This document shows positions 1 to 8,812 of a stretch of 64,000 nucleotides of DNA, in pieces. The translations under genes were made by a program, and so were the position numbers. The stretch's first letter is position 1, and each line of letters begins with the position of its first letter. A model generated the notes under the pieces. That model saw nothing but the letters and a program-made list of their open reading frames with translations, had not been told where the DNA came from and ran no database searches. This DNA comes from Cryptomeria japonica (lineage: Eukaryota; Streptophyta; Pinopsida; Cupressales; Cupressaceae), in NCBI RefSeq assembly GCF_030272615.1, contig NC_081414.1:336243927-336307926 (forward strand), read 5' to 3'.

Positions 1-1224
1 TAATTTGATTGTTGTGGCGGGTGTTGATAGCCTACCATGTTCTAACAAATAGGAACAATTTGTTGAACAAATAGTGGTTGTTGATATTGAGGTGGTCGTG
101 AGTAGGTTGCAACATTCTATTGTGAAGGAATGTATTGATGTTAATACTACACATTTTGAAGATGTTGAACTTGAGGAATACCACCTTGCAAATAACTACC
201 TCCAATATAACTAGGATGAGACACATTAGGTTGTTGTGTATTATACAATGGATGATTTTGACTAGTGCCACCTGACATTTGTTGAATATTTGGGACAACA
301 TAGGATGAAGATGGTGCTTGCAAGTAACTCAATTGTGGTTGTTAGACAACAAGTTGCGAAGTCACTTGAGGCTGACATTGAAGCATACCAACAACCTATG
401 GCATAGATTGATAGGTGGGGGTACATAAATGATGTTGGTGCTATACAACTCATTCTCCTAGTCATAGCCTCTGTAATAAGTGGTGGAGGATAACCAAGCA
501 TTCTCGTAGTCCAAGCTAGTGTTTGCATAGGAGGTAAGTTCAATGGTCATGCGATTTGATTGACAAAAGGAGTAACATGTACTATGTTGGAAGTCATGGG
601 CATCTAATCCATCATGGGGATTGAAGTGAGAAGTTGTGTAGATGGTGAAATAATAGGTGTATTGTAGATAACTCTCCCTGAAGATGGAGGTGGCGTAAGC
701 CCTGACGAAGTGTCATAGAAAGGTTTATAATGTATTTCCATTGTACCCATAGGCAGTAATCCCGTAGATGCAAATAGGGTACTCTATTATGATGGTGATA
801 TTGAAGTTTGGACTGGAAGTGGCACTTACAAGAATTGTTTTGAAAGTACTTCCTATTGAGGTGGGCCTTGTGGATTAGCAGTCACAGGTGTGTCAGGCGA
901 TGCAATGGTCATACCTTGAGAAACCATATTCACAAAGATAATATTCTTGCGACTTTCAATGATTTCATCTACCATTTGAGCATTATCTAGATTCAAAAGG
1001 AATTGATCAGTGGGATCAAATGGTACATTAGTCTCATCAATTTGGTTGACCATATTCTCCTTAGAAATAGTCGGATTGAGTAGATCAGAGATGGTAGGAA
1101 CACTTTCTTACATGATGGGATTAACACCCAAATTGGGATTCAGTTATGGGTTAGAAGACCCTACTCCTGATTGAGAAAGTTGCTCTATTGCTTCTCTAGA
1201 TTGAGATCGAGTAGTGACAAGCAT
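1..1224 (-). pseudogene. Decayed Gypsy-type gag N-terminus (partial)
   Basis: Reading leftwards from an ATG at 1224, the minus strand gives a start rich in Thr, Arg, Ser and Gln (MLVTTRSQSREAIEQLSQSG), broken by stops near 1150 and 1110, then an open stretch (1053-853) and a Pro/Gln/Tyr-rich low-complexity stretch (332-147). The layout (basic start, short acidic helix-forming stretch, Pro/Gln/Ser-rich spacer) resembles the N-terminal part of the Gypsy gag at 8813, but I see no gag core, zinc knuckle or protease. The rest would lie left of the window. In-frame stops and short ORFs show it is dead. The assignment to a Gypsy-type element is inference from composition and layout, not from a diagnostic motif. 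Confidence 0.45.
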
Positions 1225-3876
1225 GAACTATGAAATGAAAAGATGTGATGACAAAAAAGCATGCTAAAGTCAAGGATTAGATTAACTAATTGATTCAATC
1301 AAACTAGTGAAATGGTAGATGAGATGATTGCCTGGGATGATTTGATACTCAAATTGCAAATGGATAAGTCTAGTTAAGAAACGTGACTCTGAAGCTACTC
1401 AGGAGGATACACTCAAGCAACAAGATGGACCAATGTGAGCTAAACCTCTAGCTCGAGGTGACAAGACCACAATGATGCAAAAGATTTAACTCTAGACATG
1501 ATATAGTCAAATAACTCTAGTGATGATAATCGCTAGAAAAATGATGTAGAATTTGTTGTAATTTTTGGGATATGAGATAAAAGATGACAAATGGATCGAA
1601 TTTATATTCAATTTGATTTGATAAACTAGATGGATTGAAAAAGGATAAATGATTTAATGAGATGGAATAAAGGATCGATTGACTTAACTCAACTATACTA
1701 GATGATGAATTCAAGACTCAAAAGGATATGGGATAAACTGACTGATGACATGATTGTTTAGATTATAAGATTTGATTTAAACCAAAGAGTAATCCCCGAC
1801 TTAGCAAAATGTGTGATTGATGATGAGATAATGATAACGCAAGATGACGAAGGATGAAAACTAGCAATAATAACGACCAAGATCGAAATGATGACCAAGA
1901 TAATAACACAAAAGCTAGGATGATCAAGATGATGATGCAAATTAAGACCTTGGTAAGCGATAATGACAATGCAAATGGATGTAGACCAAGTTTGGATGAC
2001 TAGCAAACCCACGGAAACAAATAAGCAGACTTGATGCTGGAAAAATTTGGGCAGAGTAATAGGACAAAAGGCAATCCCACCACTTCTAGGTGCAAACCCG
2101 TTGTTCCTATGGTCAATCCCATGGTTTTGATAAGAAAACCTGCGATTTCTAAAAAGGATAGTAAAATAAAGACAAGAAACAACGTTCCCATGACTTATAG
2201 GTGTGATCCCATGATAAGACTAGACAAACATATTAGAAAAAATAGAGCGTTCTTGCCATTTTATAACCTAGTAGACTGACTTGGATATTTGGCATTTTTG
2301 CCATTTCTGGGAGCAATCCCATTGTTTTAAAACTAGATAATAGATTATGGGAGAATAATGCATTCCCACAGTTTCTAGGTACAATCCCACGATTACAAGT
2401 AGCAAACCCGTGGTTTCTGAATGGGTAAGATGATGAAAATGAAGATTTTAGACTGCAAATTCATTGTTTTTGGGTGTCTTTAGACTTGATTTTTGGCAAA
2501 AGATTTGAGTGGCACAAAATCTCATCAAGCATAAACACGAAATTTATAAATTAACTAAGATAACGAGGACCTAAATTATCCCAAGTGATTACAATTATTG
2601 ATCAAAATGTGAAGACAAATTACACAAAACAACCTAAGGCTTGGAATACAGATACTACTTGTTGAGTGCCCACTTGGATTTCTCCATATACTGATACAAA
2701 GTGAACAGAAAGAGATTTTGGAGGGACTAGATCCCCCTTACATGGAACACACTTGTCGAGCACACCAAAATCTCATACCTCAAAGATTCAAATATCTTGT
2801 GAAGTGAGGGACATCTATCTCAATAGTGAATAGTACAAATTGGGACGACTTTGAAGGTCTGACCTCCTACACCAACAAATTATATCAAAGGTTTCGGGAT
2901 ACTAAAAATATTGGTTCATAGTGGGGGAAATTCCGGGGTAAATATGGTGACTATACATGTGTCATCTAGCTCATTTAATAGATATCCCACTTGTGGAACA
3001 CAATTTTTTACGCATTTGTGACACAAGCACCAAGGGCTGTTGACTTCCATCAAGACCACAAAAGTATTTTCATGTAGATAGTGAGGGAAACTATCAGTTG
3101 ATTATGGCTTTCACCAAAATCATGAATATTTATATAGCGAACCGAAAGAAAGTACCACTTGCGTCATTCTCTCTCACTCGCCTATTGCATTGGGAGGCAT
3201 GCCCTTTTTTAGAAACAAAAAAATGAGTGTTGTTAATCACCTTTCTCTTACACTCAAGATCTCAAAGGCAAGAGGAGAGGATAATCAGTGTAACAATGGG
3301 TCCACCCTAGGATATGCAAGTGCATCAAACACGAAAAATTACTTATTCTTTCCCTTAGCAAAAGGAATTGTGCAACTAACTAAAATAAGACATTATGTAA
3401 ATTTTAAACCTAAAGATTATTTAAAAAAATACCCCACTTTAGCGATCCTGCAATAATCTAGTTAGCATTCAAGTTTTGGGGTCTTCAACAAGAGATGCAA
3501 CTGCACAAATGTTAGCAAACCCCAATAAAACAATACAAGTTAGTAGATTAGCAACAAACTGAGAAAATTTCAATTCGGTAAAATGACAAAAAGTAAAAAC
3601 ATAGAGCAATCTCACCATTTCACAGAGCAATCCTGTCATTTCTAAGCACAGACCTGCATTCTTGCTATTTTTCTAGAGAAATTAAATTTAATAGAAAGAA
3701 GAAAACACTGAGTAAAGTAAACCCACCATTTCATCAAGCATTTTTGCTACTTCTAAGCGCAAACCTATCGTTTTAAGTCATAGTAAAACTTATTTTGCCA
3801 AAAACAAAAAACACAAATTTTTTTACCTACCACAAGACCATGAGAATACATTCCCATAATTTCTTTAGTCAAACCC
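1225..3876 (-). other. Non-coding tract upstream of the decayed gag (probable leader/LTR remnant)
   Basis: No coding region can be supported. The stretch is AT-rich, with many GATGA-type words between 1250 and 2000, and clusters of a degenerate ~20-bp motif at 2069-2412 and 3604-3881. Its position upstream of the minus-strand gag start suggests an element leader or LTR remnant, but I could not place LTR ends. Short ORFs here (for example 3190-3456 on the plus strand) have no recognisable content. Confidence 0.35.
2069..2412 (-). repeat. Cluster 1 of a degenerate ~20-bp repeat
   Basis: About twelve loose copies of a motif that reads on the plus strand as GCAA(A/T)CCC, two to five variable bases, then TTTCT. 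Examples start at 2070, 2092, 2111, 2306, 2357, 2378 and 2398. Spacing is irregular (about 18-60 bp), unlike a simple satellite. The same motif recurs at 3604-3881 and again right of the solo LTR at 4867-4915. Confidence 0.6.
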
Positions 3877-3881
3877 ATTGT
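3604..3881 (-). repeat. Cluster 2 of the degenerate ~20-bp repeat
   Basis: Six to eight further copies of the motif described at 2069-2412, for example at 3607, 3627, 3719 and 3869. The last copy is cut at 3881 by insertion of the solo LTR and the motif resumes after 4866, so the array existed before that insertion. Confidence 0.6.
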
Positions 3882-4861
3882 TGTTAGCATTATGCTATGT
3901 GTTGTCATTGATGTCAAATCCTATGGTCCGGATTAGGTTCAAACGTGGTATGTTAGGCAACAATGTATGTATGAGACGGTGTTATATGTTTGGAGGTTTC
4001 TCAAAATTTCTGAATGACTTGGTTTTTTGGAAAATGTGTTGCTAATATTATTCAGTGCTATTCTTGGGTTTGATTTAACCCGGAAGTCAAGATCTTGGTC
4101 TAGAAGTCGAGATTGTGCTAGGACTATTGTATAGCGTGTGGATGATATTTTGGGTCCAGCTTTGGCGAAGCATGTAGTGTTTTGACATGTTCGATGAGGA
4201 ATGTTGTGATGAGATATACTTCTCATTCCTTTCCACCACCGAAATGTTTAGTGATGACCTATTTTGGATTCTTGTCTTGGCCGACATTGAGGATCATGTT
4301 TTTCCAGAGATAATATATATAGAGGTTGTTTTGGATTAGTAGAGATATGACTTTTTGTGTTGAAGATATGCGAGATTAAAGGAATCCAGTTGTTGTATTA
4401 GAGTTGTCTTGCGGATTGTTACCAAAAGTAGTTCCAGATGTGCAAATTGTGTTTCTGTGGTGGATTCTCTTGTATGTTTCTTTCTTCTTTGGTAGTGAGC
4501 CTTTTTGGGCAGTGAGCCCTCTGGCAATGAGCCTTTCTGGGTAGTGAGCCCTCCAGCAGTGAGCCTTTCTGGGTAGTGAGCCCACCTGTAGTGAGCATCT
4601 CGATAGTGAGCCACCCTTTATAAAAAATCACCTTAACCGGTATTTATATATTGAGAATTAACATTCTCTGTGGTTTTTCCCTTCTTGGGTTTTCCATGCA
4701 AATTCTGGTGTTTCTTGTGTCTGATCTGATATGTGCATGTGCTTTGGTGTTTATTTGTTTTATTAATTCTGCTAATAATTCTGGATCTAAGAAATAAGAT
4801 AACAAGTAATTATTGTTGTCAACTAGTTCACCCTCCCTCTTAGTTGCCCTGATATTCAACA
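3882..4861 (+). mobile_element. Solo Copia LTR with TSD ATTGT
   Basis: A 980-bp block begins TGTTAGCATT and ends ATTCAACA, and is flanked by identical 5-bp direct repeats ATTGT at 3877-3881 and 4862-4866. It has no internal coding sequence, so it is a solo LTR left by recombination between the two LTRs of an element. Orientation is plus, because the TGGTTTTTCCC...GGGTTTTCCATG motif shared by the Copia LTRs of this window is at 4670-4697 and the pyrimidine-rich ...CACCCTCCCTCTTAG end lies at the right. It interrupts the ~20-bp repeat array, which reads through when the block and one TSD are removed. Confidence 0.88.
4493..4615 (+). repeat. ~15-bp minisatellite (TAGTGAGCC...) inside the solo LTR
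   Basis: Eight or so consecutive variants of a ~15-bp unit with core AGTGAGCC followed by CTTTCTGGG, CCTCCAGC or similar. All three minus-strand frames stay open across it, which comes from the repeat and not from coding. Confidence 0.8.
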
Positions 4862-4866
4862 ATTGT

Positions 4867-4915
4867 TTTTGGCTGCAAACCTATCGTTCTTAGCAGCAAA
4901 CTCGTTGTTTCTAAA
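4867..4915 (-). repeat. Cluster 3 of the degenerate ~20-bp repeat
   Basis: Two copies (GCAAACCTATCGTTC and GCAAACTCGTTGTTTCT) directly right of the solo LTR continue the array from 3604-3881. Confidence 0.6.
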
Positions 4916-6354
4916 AATTGAAATTAAACTAAAATAGACTTTCGCTAAGGTAGAAATCCACCTGTATTCTCACGTCTTGGCCTGCAAGTGTCAAATTTTT
5001 TTAACAAAAAACACTATTTAAACAATAAAAAATGTGAGATGGACCCATGAAGTGAGTCTCACCAGGTGCACCAAAAATCTACACAGAAAATTGTGAGTGT
5101 AAGATGAAGAAGGTTAAAATGCTAAATTAGACATCTAAACAAACATAAAAATCAACCACACTCATGATAAAGATGCTAAAAGGGAATTTCGAAAGCAAAT
5201 GGTAAATAAATGAAACACAAACTCTCTTGAAACCCTTGATTTGATTGTCTTCTAGTTGGATGTGTTCTCGCCATGTTACGTATGCTCGATTTCGCTCCAT
5301 GATGGTTGATGCAAGATGAGGATTATGCTAAATGAGATGCAAAATGAATGCTAAATGGATATGGATGTGCCAAGGATGAGTTACAAACTATTTGGCATTA
5401 CGATGGTATGAAAATAAAAGTGGATAAATTGCAAAGAAAATGAAGAGATTAAATAGGCTAGGCTGGGACATGAAGAGGTATGAAAATGAGACACTTGTTC
5501 TTGAGAAGGGCAAGTGTCATGGATGGAAATGATATGTGTCCTTGAGAAGGACAAATGTCATGGGGAGGAATGACATGTGTCCCTGAAGACACATGCCTAT
5601 TTGGGAGAGAAACACCTAAATAGGAAGGTTTTATTCCAAATATGGAGATATTCCCACATATTAGGATATTTGAGATATTTCCCCAAATTCTGATATTTTG
5701 GGAATGTGTAATCATTATTGTTTATAGAAAGCTTCTAGTAATAAAAGTACATAGATGTTGTGAAGCTCTAATATGTAATAACATCCTTGGTTAGTTGATA
5801 ATCACTATAGTCTTATCTAAACTAAAGACTTGGGAAATGAGTAGGCTATTAAAGGGTTGAACTTAAACAAAGAATGGATGTGAAATACAAAATGGGTTCT
5901 TATCATAGTAAGAAGGGAATGATTTAGGAGGTTCTCTTATGCCTCCCTAGGTCATATTATTACGCATTTACAAGAATCTTATTTTAGTTAAGGTTAGTAT
6001 GAGTCTCACCTTGCTTGCTCATGTTACTCACTCTTACCTTTCTTGATGGATCATTCAAAATATGTTGCCAACTCACTACCATTGGTTGTGCAAGTTAGTT
6101 TGTCAAATTGAACTTTCCTTATGATGGAGTTTAAAGTCTCCCCCCCCCCCACCCAAAAAAAAAAAAAATATATGTTAATTTTTCTTTTCTAGTAAAAATA
6201 TGGGCATGACAATTTTCTACCCTAAGGCATTATCTATTGGTTATTTCCCTAGACACTATCATTGTTTCACCATAAGTGCAATATCTCCAATCCATTTCCT
6301 TCATTTTATGTTCTTTTTAAAACTATAGACAACATATTTTTGTTTTGATTTTTG
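4916..6354. other. Unassigned AT-rich tract with a 41-bp duplication
   Basis: No gene is visible. Near 5068-5090 the minus strand reads TGGTGCACCTGGTGAGAC, which starts like a tRNA-Gly-type primer-binding site for about nine bases and then diverges, so a PBS is only possible. A 41-bp tandem duplication lies at 5500-5581, and a C-run followed by an A-run at about 6139-6168. It may be the LTR of the decayed minus-strand element, but termini and TSD were not found. Confidence 0.3.
5500..5581. repeat. 41-bp tandem duplication
   Basis: CTTGAGAAGG(G/A)CAA(G/A)TGTCATGG begins at 5500 and again at 5541. The copies differ at a handful of positions, and a partial third copy follows. Confidence 0.7.
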
Positions 6355-6359
6355 TGGAG
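6355..6359. repeat. Left TSD (TGGAG) of the Gypsy element
   Basis: TGGAG here is repeated exactly at 14260-14264, directly outside the two LTRs. Confidence 0.92.
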
Positions 6360-6546
6360 TGTAGCGTCCTAAAATTGCAACACTTGCAATTTCGACCGCA
6401 TTTGGGTCTTCACGATGGTGACGCAACACTAAACCTGAATGGAGACCCCGAAACTTGCTCATGACACCAAAAACTGCATTTTTCCAGCACCCTAGCCTGA
6501 TCCTCCTTGCACCCTGCTGTCCCGGGAGGTGGAACCAGAGCGCCCA

Positions 6547-6574
6547 GCGCCCTGGTCCTTCAGGACCAGGGCGC
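6547..6574. repeat. Perfect 13-bp inverted repeat, 2-nt loop, in the 5' LTR
   Basis: GCGCCCTGGTCCT, then TC, then its exact reverse complement. It is part of a ~31-bp GC-rich tandem block (about 6540-6625) with related GGTCC/GGACC half-sites. The 3' LTR keeps the same palindrome at 13178-13205. Confidence 0.9.
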
Positions 6575-6743
6575 CTAGGGCCCTGGTCCCCCAGGACCAT
6601 GGCGCCCAACGCCCTGGTCCCTGGCCCTATTTTGGGCCCGGTCTCCTATGGGACTTCAGGCCTTTTTGTTTGCAAATTGGAAAATAACATTTCCTGGTCG
6701 GCCTAAGGTCGGGAAAATCAGTCTTTTAACCCTAATTGGCAAG

Positions 6744-6750
6744 TATATAA
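6744..6750 (+). promoter_or_regulatory. TATA-like box, 5' LTR
   Basis: TATATAA in an AAGTATATAAACTA context, about 385 bp into the LTR and conserved in the 3' LTR. It is the best promoter candidate in the element; the transcription start is not determinable here. Confidence 0.5.
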
Positions 6751-7632
6751 ACTACTTTTCCTCTCCCATTTCAAGAAGAGGATGAAAAAAGGTGAAAACG
6801 ATATTCAAACATTCAAGCATTCAAGCATTCAAGCATTCCTTCAAGCAATTGATCATTCTAAGTCTCCATTCAAGGCTAAGTGTTGCATTCAAGACAAGGA
6901 TTCAACCATTGAAGAGGAGATCACTTACAACAAATTACATGCTACAACATACAACATACAACAAACAACAACATCTATACCTTCACATATAAGGATACAA
7001 ACATCCTTACAACAAGGTATTAGTACTTGTTTTACATTACATTTACAACATTTCTCATTTCTTGGTTAATTCCAAAACCGGGGTTTGACCTAAGGGCAAA
7101 CCCCTAATCCCTAACCCCCCCAATCGTCTTCGCTTTTCTGTGTGTAGGTTGCAGGTACGCGGCTGAAATTGAAGATCTGGAATCCTTGTGCAGAGACGAA
7201 CAGATCCCCCTTCGTTTCGCGGATTTTTTGGAGGACCGTGTGCACGCCGGGCGCCATTGTCCTGTCAACTTTTGCTCAAATTTGCAGGATAGCGCCGTCT
7301 CGACATTTTACTGCTAATTCCAGGTCCGCAGCTTCATCCTATATCCCTAACTCAGTTTATAAGCGAATCTTTTTCACTTTCTATGTATTCCTAGTTCAAT
7401 CTTTCCATCTACATTCTTTACAAAAGAGGGTATCCTTGCTATCACAACCCTTGAAACTCATATAGAATCCAATCTTGCATTGCGTGGGATTGGATCTTGT
7501 GGGTTTCAACCCCTCTTTTGAATGTAAAGTCCCTCCTAAGTGAAAACCATCAACCCTAGTGACTCTCCCTTCTCCCTCCTCGGAGTTGGGGAGGGGAGAA
7601 CGACTAGGGTTCGATTTTTCCGCTTTACATTT

Positions 7633-7651
7633 TGGTGAATCCGACGTGAAC
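7633..7651 (+). other. Primer-binding-site position, Gypsy element
   Basis: TGGTGAATCCGACGTGAAC starts 3 bp after the 5' LTR end. A start in TGG is what a tRNA CCA 3' end requires. I could not match the rest to a named tRNA with confidence. Confidence 0.55.
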
Positions 7652-8027
7652 ATCCTTTCTGATTACTCATAGTTAGATCTGAAAATTGGATTCCTTGATT
7701 ACATTTCCATGTTTGATCTTCGGCAAAATTTTAGAGGTTAATTGCATAAAAACCCTAAATTTTCTTTTTAAGTAATTAAACTTGTGAAATGTTTAATTGT
7801 TGATGCTTGTTTCAGATCTGCCCTTCTATTACAAATTATCAATTCATATTTGTGCTTTAATTTTGAAAATTAAGTGGTTAAGTGTCAAAACCCTAATTTT
7901 TGAAACCCTCTTGATTCAACCTTTGACTGATAATTTCACTAATCAAAACATTTTCAAATCGGCTGTAACTTTGGATTCCGCAATAAAATCACAATATCTT
8001 TCATCCCTGAAAATTTGGAAAAAAGTT

Positions 8028-8089
8028 GCGAGGACTGTGTGCACTCCGAGCGCCATCGTCCCCGACATTTTTTCTGAAATTTCGGGAGC
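8028..8089 (+). repeat. Leader copy 1 of the GGACYGTGTGCAC...GAGCGCCA motif
   Basis: It matches 8651-8712 over about 60 bp with few differences, and the LTR segment near 7231-7265 more weakly. Confidence 0.8.
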
Positions 8090-8650
8090 GAGATCTTACT
8101 GTATTTTCCTGCTAAAATCCAGAATTTTGGCTGATTTTATCAATTTTAACACCTTCAAAATTACAGTCAAAGTTGGTCTAGTGATTGCTTGGATTGAGGC
8201 TTCTAATCATTCAAAAATTGTTCAAATTGAAATTTGTGTCAAAATTGTGTTTCTTACAGTCCTAAATCTGAAAAGTGTGTTAGCATTCATTCGAAATTTC
8301 AGTGCTTTATTCAAATTTTTTGCAGTTTGTGACTTTTGAAATTAAGTGCTTAATTACAACAACTTTGATTTCCGCTTTCAAAATTGAATTTTGCGTGAAA
8401 TTGAGTCAACTTCTAAATTTCAAAACTTACATTACTTTTGGTATTCCCTCTAAAATCATAAAATTCAAAATTTCAGTTTCCCTCTCTTTTTCAAAATTCA
8501 AATTTTGCATTTTTCGACAATCTTGGTAGGGTTCAATTTTGAGATTGCAACTTTAATTTGGCCTATCTACGAATCGTAAAATCACTCAATTTTTTCAGGT
8601 TAGCTGTAAAATCATCATAACTTTCATCCCTGCAAATTTTGAAAAAAGTC

Positions 8651-8712
8651 GCGAGGACCGTGTGCACCCCGAGCGCCACGGTCCCAGACATTTTTTTTGA
8701 AATTTCAGGAGA
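8651..8712 (+). repeat. Leader copy 2 of the GGACYGTGTGCAC...GAGCGCCA motif
   Basis: Second leader copy, 623 bp after the first, with a purer form (GCGAGGACCGTGTGCACC) of the motif. Confidence 0.8.
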
Positions 8713-8812
8713 TTGTCCTGATTGTATTTAACAGCTTAAATCTAGAAGATTGGCTGATTTTACTGAAATTTGCTACCTCTAAAATTCAAAATCTTCTCTC
8801 TTTCTTTAGTGC

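Larger units (their letters stand above)
6360..7629 (+). repeat. 5' LTR of the Gypsy element
   Basis: 1270 bp, TGTAGCGTCC...CGCTTTACA. It contains a GC-rich palindrome block (6537-6630), a TATA-like box (6744-6750), a short CATTCAAG repeat run (about 6809-6838) and one copy of the GGACCGTGTGCAC motif (about 7231) that recurs twice in the leader. Confidence 0.93.
7652..8812 (+). other. Gypsy leader with internal duplication
   Basis: About 1.16 kb of AT-rich sequence without a convincing coding region; the 180-codon ORF at 7797-8339 is low-complexity Phe/Ile/Lys. A ~190-bp block at about 7965-8160 is repeated, diverged, at about 8600-8790. Each copy contains GAGGAC(C/T)GTGTGCAC followed by CCGAGCGCCA. 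The leader ends in a pyrimidine-rich stretch and TTTCTTTAG directly before the gag ATG, which would serve as a 3' splice site if the leader is spliced (inference). Confidence 0.6.

Noticed and set aside
3437-3452. Minus strand CGCTAAAGTGGGG resembling the Gypsy polypurine tract
   Set aside because: No LTR start (TG) follows and no matching LTR pair was found, so it is not called as an element end.
3190-3456. 88-codon plus-strand ORF as a small gene
   Set aside because: Peptide without recognisable features in a decayed element tract; length is within chance expectation for AT-rich DNA.
5068-5090. Possible tRNA-Gly-type PBS on the minus strand (TGGTGCACC...)
   Set aside because: Only about nine bases match before divergence and no LTR end could be placed beside it.
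6301-6706. Overlapping ORFs on both strands (minus 6609-6301, plus 6455-6706), repeated at 12986-13337
   Set aside because: They lie in the GC-rich palindromic block of the two LTRs. Openness on both strands follows from the repeats and high GC, and the peptides are Pro/Gly/Arg low complexity.
6782-7465. Short plus-strand ORFs in the 5' LTR (for example 6782-7069, 7169-7465)
   Set aside because: The same ORFs appear in the 3' LTR (13401-14095) only because the LTRs are copies. No domain is seen and the region is transcript leader.
7797-8339. 180-codon plus-strand ORF in the Gypsy leader
   Set aside because: Phe/Ile/Lys/Leu-rich low complexity from AT-rich DNA, overlapping the duplicated leader block and without a recognisable domain.
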